Of a stretch of 64,000 nt of DNA, positions 8,911 to 17,882 are shown one piece after another (position 1 is the stretch's first letter; the number at the start of each line of letters is the position of its first letter). The translations under genes were made by a program, and so were the position numbers. The notes beneath the pieces are model-generated. The model saw only the letters and a program-made list of their open reading frames with translations, had not been told where the DNA came from and did not search any database. The stretch is taken from positions 276,597 through 340,596 of the forward strand of contig JAAWBX010000036.1 of NCBI GenBank assembly GCA_022792885.1, written 5' to 3'. This stretch comes from Lachnospiraceae bacterium (lineage in GTDB: Bacteria > Bacillota > Clostridia > Lachnospirales > Lachnospiraceae).

Positions 8911-11448
8911 TTAATGCTTCATATACCGTTCCAGCAGACGCGCAATTTCCCGTATATCAATCGGTTTGGAAACATGTGCGTTCATTCCGGCATCCAAACA
9001 CTTCTTGATATCCTCAGAAAAAGCGTCCGCCGTCATGGCAATAATCGGAATATCCGCGTCGACACGGTCCATCCCGCGAATCGCCGCGGTCGCCTCATAC
9101 CCGTTCATAACCGGCATACGCAAATCCATCAGGACGGCATCATAAAAACCGGGAGCGGAGCGCGCAAACTTATCCGCGCAGACCTGTCCGTTTTCCGCCC
9201 AATCCAACGTAAACCCAAGCTCCGACAAAAGAGCCGACGCAATCTCCCAGTTCAGCTCATTGTCCTCCGCCACCAGAATATGTCTTCCCGAAAAGTCCGT
9301 ATCGGGTTCCTTGGCCTTGGAAGTCTCCAAAATTTCCTCCTCCTGGCCGACATATTGGCGCAGACCATAAAACAACGTTGACTTAAAGAGCGGTTTGGAA
9401 ATAAACCCGTTAATCCCGGCCTCCTTGGCTTCATCTTCGATCTCACTCCAATCATAGGCCGAAATCAAAAGAATCGGAACGTCCTTCCCCATTCTCTCCC
9501 GAATCTGCCTGGCAACCTGAATGCCGCTGATGTTCGGAAGTTTCCAATCCAATAGAATGATATGATAATCATCCTTCATTCTGTGATGCTTCTCCACCAT
9601 CTGAATCGCATTCTCACCATCCAGCGTCCACTCGGCGTTGACTCCGATTGACTTCAAAGACGCCGCCGTAGTCTCACAGAGAAGCCGGTCGTCATCTACC
9701 AACAGCATATTCCAGTTTGGAAGAATCATATCTTCCTCTTCCTCCTCGGCCCGTTCCAGATCCAGAATCACATGAAATTCCGTACCGTTTCCCAGCTCGC
9801 TGTCCACCAAAATCTCACCGCCCATCGCATCCACGATATACTTGGTGATCGTCATTCCCAAACCGGTACCTTCCGTCTTCCGGACACGGGTACTGTCTTC
9901 GCGCGTAAACGAATCAAAAATCTTCTTCTGAAACTCCGGCGTCATTCCGATTCCGCTGTCCTTCACATAAATATGAACGCGGACAAACTCTTCTCCTTTC
10001 GGCGATTCTTCTTCATATAATGAAACGCGGATTTTTCCGCCTTCCGGCGTAAACTTCACAGCATTGGAAAGAAAATTCAAAAGCACCTGATTCAACCTGA
10101 CGCTGTCACAATACACGTTCTCCTCAATCACGTCATGTATCGACACATCGAAGGTCTGACGCCTCATTTTCACCTCCGACTGTACAATGCTTACGATGCT
10201 CTCCATCACTTCTCGAAGAGACACGCGATCCATATTCAGCGTCATCTTCCCGCTCTCGATCTTGGACATATCCAGCACATCGTTGATCAACCCCAGCAGA
10301 TGCTTGCTCGACAGTCCGATCTTCCTCAGGCAGTTCTGTACCTGTTTCTGGTCGTCAATATTCGCCGTCGCAATCGCCGTCATTCCCACAATCGCATTCA
10401 TCGGCGTGCGAATGTCATGACTCATATTGGACAGAAATTCGCTTTTGGCCTTATTGGCCCTCAAAGCCTCCCTCTGCGCCTCGGTAAGCTCGCGGATCTG
10501 CCGCTTGGTGATTCGGAAATACGCCGTAAAAATCATGGTCAGCGCGCCCAAAATAATCAGACAACTGATAACCGCCATGGAAATCCACTGCTTCCCCAAC
10601 GATTCAATCGCCTCATCCAAAAGGCCATACGGCATTACCGTAATCAGATACCACTCAGAATAAGGAAGAATATTGCAGTGAATATTCCTGCGGCCTTCAG
10701 CCGTCTCCAGAATCATACCGACATCTTCATGGGCTTCCATGGACTTCTTTAATTCTTCTATGTATCCTTCCGCCTGGTCGCCGCAATCGGACCGTACCCG
10801 GTCAAAATAACTGTCAAAAACCTCCTCGCTCCGTATAACGTAACTTCCGTCCCGACGGATAATATGCGAATACGTCAGAGCGTCCTCTTCATCCAGCGAC
10901 ATGATCTCCCGGATATAACTTACCGGAAGCGCCGCCACCAAAGCCACGTTTTTCTTCCCGTCTTCCATGGGATAATCCGAAGAAACACTTAAAAGAACCA
11001 GATCTTCTCCGGAAACGGCCCGTCCTACGGCTATCTTCTTCTGCCCGTCGCACAGGGAACGTTGAAACGGTTCCGGATCAACGACTTCCATCATCTCCCC
11101 GTAAAGCATCTCAAATTCACCGTTCGAAGAGTAAAACGCCAGATGTTCAAAACCTCTCGCCTTCGCGTTATAGATCAGTTCTTTCTTCAGTTCCTCAATA
11201 CTCGAAAATCCTTCCTGGGAGATCGTTTCCACCAGAGCTTCCACCTGAGACAGCCGATCCACGCAGGTCGTCTCAAAATGCATAAGAATACGCTCGCTCA
11301 TCCCGGACATGTATTTTGTACCGATCTCGCTGTGTGTCTCCTGATTCTTCTGGTCCATGTACGTCAGCATAAAGGAAAAAATCCCCAGACACAGCACCGA
11401 TAATAAAACCAGACTCGTTATCAAAAAGCGTGTTACTCTATTCTTCAT
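8911..11448 (-). CDS. Hybrid sensor histidine kinase with two receiver domains
   Basis: 845 residues from ATG 11448. TM helix 1 (about 8-30), an extracellular sensor of about 255 residues, TM helix 2 (about 288-310), then HisKA with the H-box FLSNMSHDIRTPMNA (phospho-His near 344), N-box NQVLLNFLSNAVKFT and G-boxes DSGIGM and GTGLGMT of the ATPase domain. Two receivers follow: LLVDDDRLL with acceptor Asp near 634 (ILLDWKLP) and ILVAEDNEL with Asp near 775 (VLMDLRMP). There is no HPt domain and no partner regulator next to it. The ORF is open up to a TTG at 11547; another TTG near 11490 follows GGGAGA, so the start is not certain. A strong promoter lies at 11565-11593. Confidence 0.92.
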   Translation of the reverse strand: MKNRVTRFLITSLVLLSVLCLGIFSFMLTYMDQKNQETHSEIGTKYMSGMSERILMHFETTCVDRLSQVEALVETISQEGFSSIEELKKELIYNAKARGFEHLAFYSSNGEFEMLYGEMMEVVDPEPFQRSLCDGQKKIAVGRAVSGEDLVLLSVSSDYPMEDGKKNVALVAALPVSYIREIMSLDEEDALTYSHIIRRDGSYVIRSEEVFDSYFDRVRSDCGDQAEGYIEELKKSMEAHEDVGMILETAEGRRNIHCNILPYSEWYLITVMPYGLLDEAIESLGKQWISMAVISCLIILGALTMIFTAYFRITKRQIRELTEAQREALRANKAKSEFLSNMSHDIRTPMNAIVGMTAIATANIDDQKQVQNCLRKIGLSSKHLLGLINDVLDMSKIESGKMTLNMDRVSLREVMESIVSIVQSEVKMRRQTFDVSIHDVIEENVYCDSVRLNQVLLNFLSNAVKFTPEGGKIRVSLYEEESPKGEEFVRVHIYVKDSGIGMTPEFQKKIFDSFTREDSTRVRKTEGTGLGMTITKYIVDAMGGEILVDSELGNGTEFHVILDLERAEEEEEDMILPNWNMLLVDDDRLLCETTAASLKSIGVNAEWTLDGENAIQMVEKHHRMKDDYHIILLDWKLPNISGIQVARQIRERMGKDVPILLISAYDWSEIEDEAKEAGINGFISKPLFKSTLFYGLRQYVGQEEEILETSKAKEPDTDFSGRHILVAEDNELNWEIASALLSELGFTLDWAENGQVCADKFARSAPGFYDAVLMDLRMPVMNGYEATAAIRGMDRVDADIPIIAMTADAFSEDIKKCLDAGMNAHVSKPIDIREIARLLERYMKH

Positions 11449-11564
11449 AAGCGGGCACCCCGTTCTTTGCCCCGTATCTGCAAGCAACCGGCAGTCTCCC
11501 TTCGGAATCTTCTTATTATCATTCTTTCTCTTCCTTTCTCGGATCAAAACCCTGAAGTGACTTT

Positions 11565-11593
11565 ATTATAAAAGAAACCCGGCACAAAATCAA
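11565..11593 (-). promoter_or_regulatory. Sigma-A promoter of the histidine kinase gene
   Basis: Minus strand TTGATT (11588-11593), 17-nt spacer, TATAAT (11565-11570). The predicted transcript would begin near 11558, which leaves room for the internal ATG start at 11448 and argues against the TTG at 11547, only about 11 nt into the message. Confidence 0.8.
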
Positions 11594-11668
11594 TACTCTT
11601 TCCCGAAATTCGCCCTTTCCCGCAGCCGGAGATCCCACCGAAAAAAAGAAAAAAATCAAAAAAAGCGC

Positions 11669-11697
11669 TTGACTTTTTTATCCAAAATCTGTATACT
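11669..11697 (+). promoter_or_regulatory. Sigma-A promoter of the tRNA-Val/tRNA-Met operon
   Basis: TTGACT (11669-11674), 17-nt spacer, TATACT (11692-11697), 37 nt before the first tRNA base. Confidence 0.85.
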
Positions 11698-11734
11698 ATC
11701 GAAGTGACTTGTGAACAGGACAAGTCATAGACGA

Positions 11735-11807
11735 GGGGTCTTAGCTCAGCTGGGAGAGCATCTGCCTTACAAGCAGAGGGTCACAGGTTCGAGCCCTGTA
11801 GGCCCCA
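11735..11807 (+). tRNA. tRNA-Val (anticodon TAC)
   Basis: A full cloverleaf folds: acceptor GGGGTCT with AGGCCCC, D-arm GCTCAGCTGGGAGAGC, anticodon stem TCTGC/GCAGA around CTTACAA (anticodon TAC), and T-arm ACAGG-TTCGAGC-CCTGT. The discriminator base is A and CCA is not encoded (the next bases are TCG). Confidence 0.97.
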
Positions 11808-11811
11808 TCGT

Positions 11812-11885
11812 GGCGGAATAGCTCAGTTGGCTAGAGCATACGGTTCATACCCGTAGTGTCGAGAGTTCAAATCTCCCTTCCGCTA
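11812..11885 (+). tRNA. tRNA-Met (anticodon CAT), elongator type
   Basis: Acceptor GGCGGAA with TTCCGCT, D-arm GCTCAGTTGGCTAGAGC, anticodon stem TACGG/CCGTA around TTCATAC (anticodon CAT), T-arm GAGAG-TTCAAAT-CTCCC (one mismatch or G-C shift). The anticodon stem lacks the three G-C pairs of initiator tRNA, so it is an elongator. A lysidine-modified tRNA-Ile with the same anticodon cannot be fully excluded. It lies 4 nt after tRNA-Val. Confidence 0.95.
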
Positions 11886-11888
11886 CTA

Positions 11889-11933
11889 AAAAGCCCGTGT
11901 ATCCGAACGATAATCGGATTCACGGGCTTTTTT
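11889..11933. terminator. Strong intrinsic terminator after the tRNA pair
   Basis: AAGCCCGTG..TCCGA pairs with TCGGA..CACGGGCTT around a short loop, followed by six T. A-rich sequence on the left lets it also act on the convergent CPBP gene. Confidence 0.9.
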
Positions 11934-11974
11934 GCTGCCGGCCGCACCGGGAGCAAAAAAGCCCGCTTCCGGCC

Positions 11975-12871
11975 TCATGTCTCTCCCGCGGCTGCCTCCT
12001 CCAAAACCTCTCCGGCCTGCACATATTTCTCAATCAGAAGCACCATACCGACCAGCACCCCGCTCATGGCCAACGTGCTTCCGTAAAACAGCGCCGGACC
12101 TTTTAAAAGCCCTTCGAGAAAACCGGTCTCCGACTGAATCACCGCCAGAATATTGGATGCCATATGAAACAAAACCGGCGCCAGAAGACTGTGATAACGC
12201 TCATATACATAGATCATCAAAAGTCCCAGGAAAAATGAGAAGACCCCCTGCACAAGATTCCCGTGAACGACACCGAAACTGAAGGCCGCCAGGACAACGG
12301 CCCACTTAAAGTCCAGAATCTCCTTCATCCTCTCATACATCAATCCCCGAAACACCATCTCCTCCGCAATCGGGATAATCAGACCCAGCCCCAGAAATTC
12401 AATCGCCAGATTTCCTTTAAAAAAGCTCTCGGTCAACTGGGTATACTCCTCCGACGCGCCGGCCAGCCCGCTTATCACCATCATATTGTTAGCGGCAAAA
12501 CTGGCCGCCAGCCCCAAAAGCAGCACGAACAGATAATGCATGGGCGCAACCTTCTCATAAACCCGCCAGGTTCCTTCCGCCTTTTTGCGCTTCTTATCCA
12601 TCCGCAGGAACCACATCATAAGAGGGATCGACAAAAGAGCTGCCGCCGCCTGAATCTCATAGGCGTAAGACAAGCTGATCTCCAAAACCTTTTCCAGAAA
12701 TTCCTGATACAACGCCGCCGTATGGATGGAATCGTACTGCAAAGACACCGCCCCCATAATGACGAAGGTCGCCAGCAATGAGACCAGATAACTAACTCCA
12801 TTGTAAGCAAGCGCAGGATAAAAAACCCGCCAAAGCTTTCTTCCCGCCCCTGTTTCGCTTTTTTTATTCAT
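11975..12871 (-). CDS. CPBP family intramembrane metalloprotease
   Basis: 298 residues with about eight hydrophobic helices. The three CPBP (Abi) motifs are present: EEMVFRGLMYER near residue 170, FGVVHGNLVQG near 205 and FHMASN near 240, giving the Glu-Glu, His and His/Asn active-site set of the Rce1-like membrane proteases. Substrates of bacterial members are mostly unknown; some give immunity to bacteriocins or act in protein sorting. No bacteriocin gene is next to it. The gene is alone on the minus strand and convergent with the tRNAs. Confidence 0.9.
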   Translation of the reverse strand: MNKKSETGAGRKLWRVFYPALAYNGVSYLVSLLATFVIMGAVSLQYDSIHTAALYQEFLEKVLEISLSYAYEIQAAAALLSIPLMMWFLRMDKKRKKAEGTWRVYEKVAPMHYLFVLLLGLAASFAANNMMVISGLAGASEEYTQLTESFFKGNLAIEFLGLGLIIPIAEEMVFRGLMYERMKEILDFKWAVVLAAFSFGVVHGNLVQGVFSFFLGLLMIYVYERYHSLLAPVLFHMASNILAVIQSETGFLEGLLKGPALFYGSTLAMSGVLVGMVLLIEKYVQAGEVLEEAAAGET

Positions 12872-13108
12872 TTTTCAACCGCCTGTTTTTTATTTTGCCA
12901 TAGCTATCATGTTCCATCATGCCCGGAATCCGAATGTCGTATCCGTCGCACGGCGCCGTCACCGGACCGAAACGCACACCTCAACCCTAACGGCAATACT
13001 CTCAAATGATAAATCTAACATACTTCCGCCCAAGATGCAAACGCTTTTTTGTCTTTTTCCCTTCTGTCTTCATATATTGATAATGATTGAATTTATTGGG
13101 AGTATACC

Positions 13109-14365
13109 ATGTTCCTGTCAAAAATGCAGAGTTCCGCCCCAGACCTTGGCATTCTTCAAATCAACGTAACTTCTGCCGCTAACAACGCCCCCATTCAGGG
13201 AGCCGTCATCGATATCTCCGCCACCGAAGAACCGGATCAGGTTCTTGAGGAAGTAAGTACCGACCTTTCCGGCCGGACCGAGGAAATCGAACTGGCCGCG
13301 CCGCCTCTGGACTACAGCCTGACCACGGGCCAGCCCAGGCCCTACTCGGAGTACACGCTCCGGATCACCGCCCCCGGTTATGAACCCCTGACGATCGAAG
13401 GCACCGAGATCCTTCCGGATTCCCTGGCGATACAGCCCGTCAGGCTGCGCCCTCTGAACGAAGGCCCCGGTCCGAACGATATCGTGATTCCCGACCATAC
13501 CCTCTACGGCAATTACCCGCCCAAGATCGCCGAGGACGAAATCAAACCACTGGACGAAAGCGGCGAGATCGTTCTAAGCCGGGTCGTGATACCCGAAACC
13601 ATCGTCGTACACGACGGCGCCCCCTCCAACACCTCGGCCCGCAATTATTACGTTCCCTACACGGACTATATCAAAAACGTAGCTTCCTCGGAAATCTACT
13701 CCACCTGGCCCAGAGAAACGATCCTGGCCAACGTACTGGCCATCATGTCCTTCACGTTAAACCGGGTCTACACGGAATGGTATCGAAACAAAGGCTATGA
13801 CTTCACGATCACCTCTTCCACCGCCTACGATCACAAATGGATCTACGGCCGGAATATTTTCGAAAGCATCTCGGAAATCGTGGACGAAGCCTTTACCGAC
13901 TATCTCTCAAGGCCCAACGTCAAACAACCGATCCTGACCCAATACTGCGACGGACGTCAGGTCACCTGCCCCGGCTGGATGACTCAGTGGGGTTCCAAGT
14001 CGCTGGGAGATCAGGGCTACAGCGCCATCAACATTCTCCGAAACTATTACGGAAACGACATGTACATCAATTCGGCCGAACAGATCGCCGGAATCCCTTC
14101 CTCCTGGCCGGGTTATAACCTGGATATCGGCGCCTCCGGCGACAAAGTCCGCCAGATGCAGGAACAGCTCAACGCGATCGCCAGCGTTTACACGGCGATC
14201 CCGACGCTGGTGCCGGACGGCATTTTCGGCGAGCGGACGCAGGGCTCCGTCCGGGAATTCCAGTCTGTCTTCGGCCTCCCCGTGACAGGCGTCGTGGACT
14301 ACCGGACCTGGTATAAAATCTCTCAGATCTTCGTCGGCGTCACCCGCATCGGAGAACTGTCCTGA
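13109..14365 (+). CDS. SleC-like spore cortex-lytic protein (SpoIID-like plus peptidoglycan-binding domain)
   Basis: 418 residues, no signal peptide. Residues 10-115 form a beta-rich domain like carboxypeptidase regulatory/Ig repeats (LQINVTSAANNAPIQGAVIDI). Residues ~180-320 are SpoIID/LytB-like, with YVPYTDYIKNVASSEIYSTWP containing the Glu aligned with the SpoIID catalytic residue. The last ~70 residues (GASGDKVRQMQEQLNAI to PVTGVVDYRTWYKI) are a PG_binding_1 domain. Length and order match clostridial SleC, the germination cortex hydrolase made as a zymogen in the mother cell. The Csp activating proteases are not in the window. The GGGAG site lies 8 nt before ATG 13109; M6 at 13124 is a less likely start. 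I see no convincing sporulation promoter. Confidence 0.72.
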   Translation: MFLSKMQSSAPDLGILQINVTSAANNAPIQGAVIDISATEEPDQVLEEVSTDLSGRTEEIELAAPPLDYSLTTGQPRPYSEYTLRITAPGYEPLTIEGTEILPDSLAIQPVRLRPLNEGPGPNDIVIPDHTLYGNYPPKIAEDEIKPLDESGEIVLSRVVIPETIVVHDGAPSNTSARNYYVPYTDYIKNVASSEIYSTWPRETILANVLAIMSFTLNRVYTEWYRNKGYDFTITSSTAYDHKWIYGRNIFESISEIVDEAFTDYLSRPNVKQPILTQYCDGRQVTCPGWMTQWGSKSLGDQGYSAINILRNYYGNDMYINSAEQIAGIPSSWPGYNLDIGASGDKVRQMQEQLNAIASVYTAIPTLVPDGIFGERTQGSVREFQSVFGLPVTGVVDYRTWYKISQIFVGVTRIGELS

Positions 14366-14409
14366 CCGGAAAATAAAACGGGAGAGCACACAGGCTCTCC
14401 GAAACAATC

Positions 14410-14440
14410 GGGAGCCGGAATAAATCCCGGCTCCTTTTTC
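14410..14440 (+). terminator. Intrinsic terminator after the SleC-like gene
   Basis: GGAGCCGG (from 14411) pairs with CCCGGCTCC and runs into TTTTT. A second hairpin, GGAGAGC/GCTCTCC, lies just upstream near 14381-14400. Confidence 0.85.
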
Positions 14441-14466
14441 TCGTTTTGCCGATGAAAATCATCGGT

Positions 14467-15642
14467 TCAGGCATTCAGATAATCCACGGCATACTGCGCG
14501 GTAACGGCAACGCCGTCAACCAGCACGGATTCATCTATATGAAATTCGGGATGGTGATTGGCAAACACCTCTTCCCCCGGATCATTGATTCCGAGAAAAG
14601 CCTGAACGCCCGGCACCTGCCGCAGATAAAAACAGAAGTCTTCGCCGCCCATCGTTTTTGCAAACGGCCGGATTCGATCTTTCCCGATGATTTTGGCCGC
14701 CGAGCCCGCACATAATTCCGCCAAAACCGGATCGTTGACAACCGGATCCGAAATATCGATAAATTTACACTCAGACTCCGCCCGGTAAGCCTCCGCCGTC
14801 TCTCTGGCAATGCGCGCGATCATGGCCGGAAACGCCGCGTGGATCTCCCGGGAAAACGTGCGGCTCGTACCGATAATCTTCGCCGAAGATGCGATGATAT
14901 TCCAGTCCGTACCGGCCTCCAGCTTACCGCAGGTCACGACCGCCGTTTCCAAAGGATCCGTCTCCCGGCTTACGATCGACTGCAAATTGTTGACGACGGC
15001 CGCCAGCACCACCGCGGCATCGATCCCGTGCTGCGGCGTGGAACCATGACCGCCTTTACCGGTAATCGTGATCTCAAAACGGCCGGTCGCCGACATCCGG
15101 GGACCCGCTTCACAGGACCAGATACCGGACGGAATTTTAGGATCCGCCCACACATGGAGGGAAAACGCGCTGTCTACTCCCTCCAGACACCCTTCTTCGA
15201 TGCAGCGTTTCGCTCCCTGCGCGATTTCCTCCGCCGGCTGAAACAAAACCTTAACCGTCCCGTTCAGCTCTCCCTCCATTTCTTTCAGGATACGGCATAC
15301 GGTCAGCATCATTGCCATATGCGCGTCGTGACCGCAGGCATGCATATAACCTTCATTCCCGGAGACGAACTCGCATTCCGCCGCCTCCGTCACGGGAAGG
15401 GCATCCATGTCCGAACGAAGCAGAATGCATCTGCCCGCTCTCTTCCCTCCCAATGTTGCCAGCCAGCCGGTCCTGCCGCCGCAGCGGCGGTAAGGAATCC
15501 CCAGCCGCTTCAGTTCTTTTTCAATCCTTTCGCTGGTCTGAAATTCGACAAACGGCAATTCCGGAATCCGATGAAACTCCCGGCGCAGCCCGATACAGAA
15601 AGCCTCGTATTTCCCGGCCAGATCTTTGATTCTCTTATCCAT
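14467..15642 (-). CDS. M20 family metallo-amidohydrolase (hippurate hydrolase/N-acyl amino acid amidase type)
   Basis: 391 residues. The di-metal site of M20D enzymes is visible as MHACGHDAHMAMML, QPAEEIAQGAKRCIEEG and the C-terminal MGGEDFCFYL; the dimerisation domain lies between about residues 180 and 300 (GKGGHGSTPQHGIDAA). Such enzymes split an acyl group from an amino acid or similar amide; the real substrate cannot be read from sequence. The gene is 15 nt downstream of the MalY/PatB gene and shares its strand, and a LysR gene is divergent, so a small amino-acid or sulfur-compound catabolic operon is likely. Confidence 0.9.
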   Translation of the reverse strand: MDKRIKDLAGKYEAFCIGLRREFHRIPELPFVEFQTSERIEKELKRLGIPYRRCGGRTGWLATLGGKRAGRCILLRSDMDALPVTEAAECEFVSGNEGYMHACGHDAHMAMMLTVCRILKEMEGELNGTVKVLFQPAEEIAQGAKRCIEEGCLEGVDSAFSLHVWADPKIPSGIWSCEAGPRMSATGRFEITITGKGGHGSTPQHGIDAAVVLAAVVNNLQSIVSRETDPLETAVVTCGKLEAGTDWNIIASSAKIIGTSRTFSREIHAAFPAMIARIARETAEAYRAESECKFIDISDPVVNDPVLAELCAGSAAKIIGKDRIRPFAKTMGGEDFCFYLRQVPGVQAFLGINDPGEEVFANHHPEFHIDESVLVDGVAVTAQYAVDYLNA

Positions 15643-15657
15643 CTTCCCTCACCGCCT

Positions 15658-16827
15658 TTACCGGGAAAACATGCGTCCGATCCGATCCAGCGCCTCGGTC
15701 AGAACCGAATGCGTCACGGCAAAATTCATGCGCACAAAACCGTTTCCTTCCTCGCCGAATTCAGCCCCCTCCAGCATGGAAATTCCGGCCTCCTCAAGAA
15801 ACCGGCGAGCGGGTTCTCTCTCGTCCGGCCAGGCTTCCTTACAATCGATCCACAAAAGAAAACCGGCCTGCGGAAGTACAAACGTAAGCGGAAGCCGCTT
15901 CTCTTCCGCAAAAGCACGAACGGTATCCAGATTTCGCTTCAGATAAGCCGTTAATTCCTTCTGCCATTCGTCGGCCTCGCCCTTCGCGATCGTGGTCACC
16001 GCGGCCAGGGCGAACGAATTTACCGCGTAATGATACCAGTAAGATTCAAATTCCGGATTCCAGATTTTTCGAAGTTCCGGATCGGCGATCGCAAGAATCG
16101 CGTGCGGCAGACTCATGGTATTAAAACCTTTGGACATACTCATAACCTGAATCGAAATCTTCTTCGCCTTTTCCGAAACCGCCAGAATCGGAATATGCCG
16201 GGCGTTCTCATACATTACCAGACAATGCACTTCATCCGAAAGAATCTTCACCTCGTATCTCTCGCAGATCTCAACCATTTTCTCCAGTTCTTCCTGTGAG
16301 AAAACCTTCCCGCTTGGGTTGTGCGGATTCACCAGCAGAAAGATCGCCGGACGGCAGCTCCGAATCTTCTCCTCGAAGTCCCCGAGATCCAGTTCATAAC
16401 GATCCCCTTTCCGAATCATGGGATTGGTCAGAAGCCTGCGTCCCGCGCCCTCGATCACAACTTTCAAAGGGTCGAAATGCGGCGCCTGCATCAGGACATA
16501 ATCGCCTTTCTCCGAGAAAATATCCACCGCCATACGGATCGCTCCCAAAGTTCCCGGAGAATCGCTCAGCCACTCCTCCTTGACCGAAAGCCCGTAATTG
16601 CGGCGGTAGAAGCTTTTTACCGCATCAAAATACTCTCCGGTTTTCTTCCGATAATTGTATGTATTCTCCTCCAGGACCCGCGCGCACGCCTCCTTCACAC
16701 AGGGCGCGCATGCAAAATCCAGATCGGCGGTGCCCATGCCCAGAATATCGTCCCTTCCTTCCGTCTGCTCCCAGCGGTAGGAAGCGTCTTTCCTGTGATC
16801 CAGCGTTCTGTCAAAATCGTACTTCAT
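15658..16827 (-). CDS. MalY/PatB family PLP-dependent aminotransferase / cystathionine beta-lyase
   Basis: 389 residues, fold type I aminotransferase. N-terminal MKYDFDRTLDHRKDASYRW and DILGMGTADLDFACAP are typical of MalY/PatB, NPHNPSGKVFSQEEL is the PLP-ring region, ILSDEVHCLVMY has the Asp contacting the pyridine nitrogen, and SMSKGFNTMSL carries the Schiff-base lysine. Family members perform C-S beta-elimination on cystathionine or cysteine conjugates. Next to an acyl-amino-acid hydrolase, a route such as removal of an acyl group followed by C-S cleavage of an S-substituted cysteine is possible (inference). The promoter faces the divergent LysR gene. Confidence 0.9.
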   Translation of the reverse strand: MKYDFDRTLDHRKDASYRWEQTEGRDDILGMGTADLDFACAPCVKEACARVLEENTYNYRKKTGEYFDAVKSFYRRNYGLSVKEEWLSDSPGTLGAIRMAVDIFSEKGDYVLMQAPHFDPLKVVIEGAGRRLLTNPMIRKGDRYELDLGDFEEKIRSCRPAIFLLVNPHNPSGKVFSQEELEKMVEICERYEVKILSDEVHCLVMYENARHIPILAVSEKAKKISIQVMSMSKGFNTMSLPHAILAIADPELRKIWNPEFESYWYHYAVNSFALAAVTTIAKGEADEWQKELTAYLKRNLDTVRAFAEEKRLPLTFVLPQAGFLLWIDCKEAWPDEREPARRFLEEAGISMLEGAEFGEEGNGFVRMNFAVTHSVLTEALDRIGRMFSR

Positions 16828-16877
16828 ATTTCCCTCCTTCCCGACCGCTCTCCCGGTCGGATTGTTCTGTTAAAACA

Positions 16878-16929
16878 AGAATAACACGTACTAAAACCGC
16901 TTGTAAAATCAATTATTTTGGATTAAAAT
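16878..16929. promoter_or_regulatory. Overlapping divergent sigma-A promoters (malY-type operon / lysR)
   Basis: Plus strand: TTGTAA (16901-16906), 17 nt, TAAAAT (16924-16929), for the LysR gene. Minus strand: TTTACA (16902-16907), 18 nt, TATTCT (16878-16883), for the MalY-type gene. The two -35 boxes occupy nearly the same bases, so one regulator bound here could control both directions, as is usual for LysR pairs. Confidence 0.6.
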
Positions 16930-16960
16930 ATAGAAAATATTTATATTTAAGGAGAAAAAC

Positions 16961-17860
16961 ATGACGCAGTCCGACATTGAAACCTTTTTCGCTATCCTCG
17001 AACACCCCACCATGACGGCTGCCGCCCGCTCCCTGTTCCTCTCGCAGCCCTCCCTGTCGGCACGCCTTCAGACTCTGGAAACCGAAGTAGGGGTTACCCT
17101 GTTTTCCCGCGGCAAAGGACAACGCCGCCTGGAACTGACTGCGGAAGGTCGGCGTTTTCTCCCTCTCGCGCGCCGGTTTCGGAATCTGTTTCAGGAAACG
17201 GCCGCTTTCTCCTCCGCCGCCCACCAAAAGCTTCTTCATATCGCCGCCGTATACACGGCAAACCAGTATTTCCTGCCCCAGGTATACGAAGAATTCCTGA
17301 CACGGACAAAACAGATCTCCCTCCACGTGGAAACGCTGCGCAACTACGAAGCGATCAGCTACGTCGCCCGCAGCGACGCCGATTTCGCGATCGTCGACAG
17401 CCTTTCCCGCTACGAATACCGGATCAAAAGCCGGCCTTTGTTTCGCGAGGAATGGTTTTTGCTTCTCTCCCCGGACAGCCGGGTAAGCGAAGACCCGGTT
17501 CCGCCCCTCTCTTTGCGAGCCGAGGACGAATTGCTGGTCTTTTGGCAGGAAGAGATCAAACAATGGCACAATGAATGGTTCGGTGTCGACGCCTGGCCTC
17601 TGCTCTATACGGATATTCCGCAGCTCGTCGAACAAATCCCGCTCTCCGGGGAGAGATGGTCCGTGATCCCGGCTTCCTCCGCGCCCTATTTCTCCGCCAA
17701 AAATACCGGATATATCCGCCGCCTTACCTGTCCTCCGGCCGAACGGACCTTCTTTTTGATCACGCGAAAAGACGAGGAACTCTCGGAAATGGCAAGGCAG
17801 TTCCTGGATCTTCTGCACCGGAATCTGGAAAAACGGGAAGGGATTCATTTTATCGAATGA
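16961..17860 (+). CDS. LysR family transcriptional regulator
   Basis: 299 residues. The N-terminal winged helix-turn-helix is MTQSDIETFFAILEHPTMTAAARSLFLSQPSLSARLQTLETEVGVTLFSRGKG (about 1-60), followed by a periplasmic-binding-like effector domain (about 90-290). An AAGGAG site lies 6 nt before the ATG. It is divergent from the MalY/PatB and amidohydrolase genes and is likely their regulator, with an effector that is a pathway compound. It is convergent with the isochorismatase-family gene, leaving 22 nt between the ORFs. Confidence 0.95.
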   Translation: MTQSDIETFFAILEHPTMTAAARSLFLSQPSLSARLQTLETEVGVTLFSRGKGQRRLELTAEGRRFLPLARRFRNLFQETAAFSSAAHQKLLHIAAVYTANQYFLPQVYEEFLTRTKQISLHVETLRNYEAISYVARSDADFAIVDSLSRYEYRIKSRPLFREEWFLLLSPDSRVSEDPVPPLSLRAEDELLVFWQEEIKQWHNEWFGVDAWPLLYTDIPQLVEQIPLSGERWSVIPASSAPYFSAKNTGYIRRLTCPPAERTFFLITRKDEELSEMARQFLDLLHRNLEKREGIHFIE

Positions 17861-17882
17861 ACCCTTCCCGTCAAAGCCCCTC

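Noticed and set aside
11812..11885. Initiator tRNA-Met
   Set aside because: The anticodon stem lacks the three consecutive G-C pairs of initiator tRNA.
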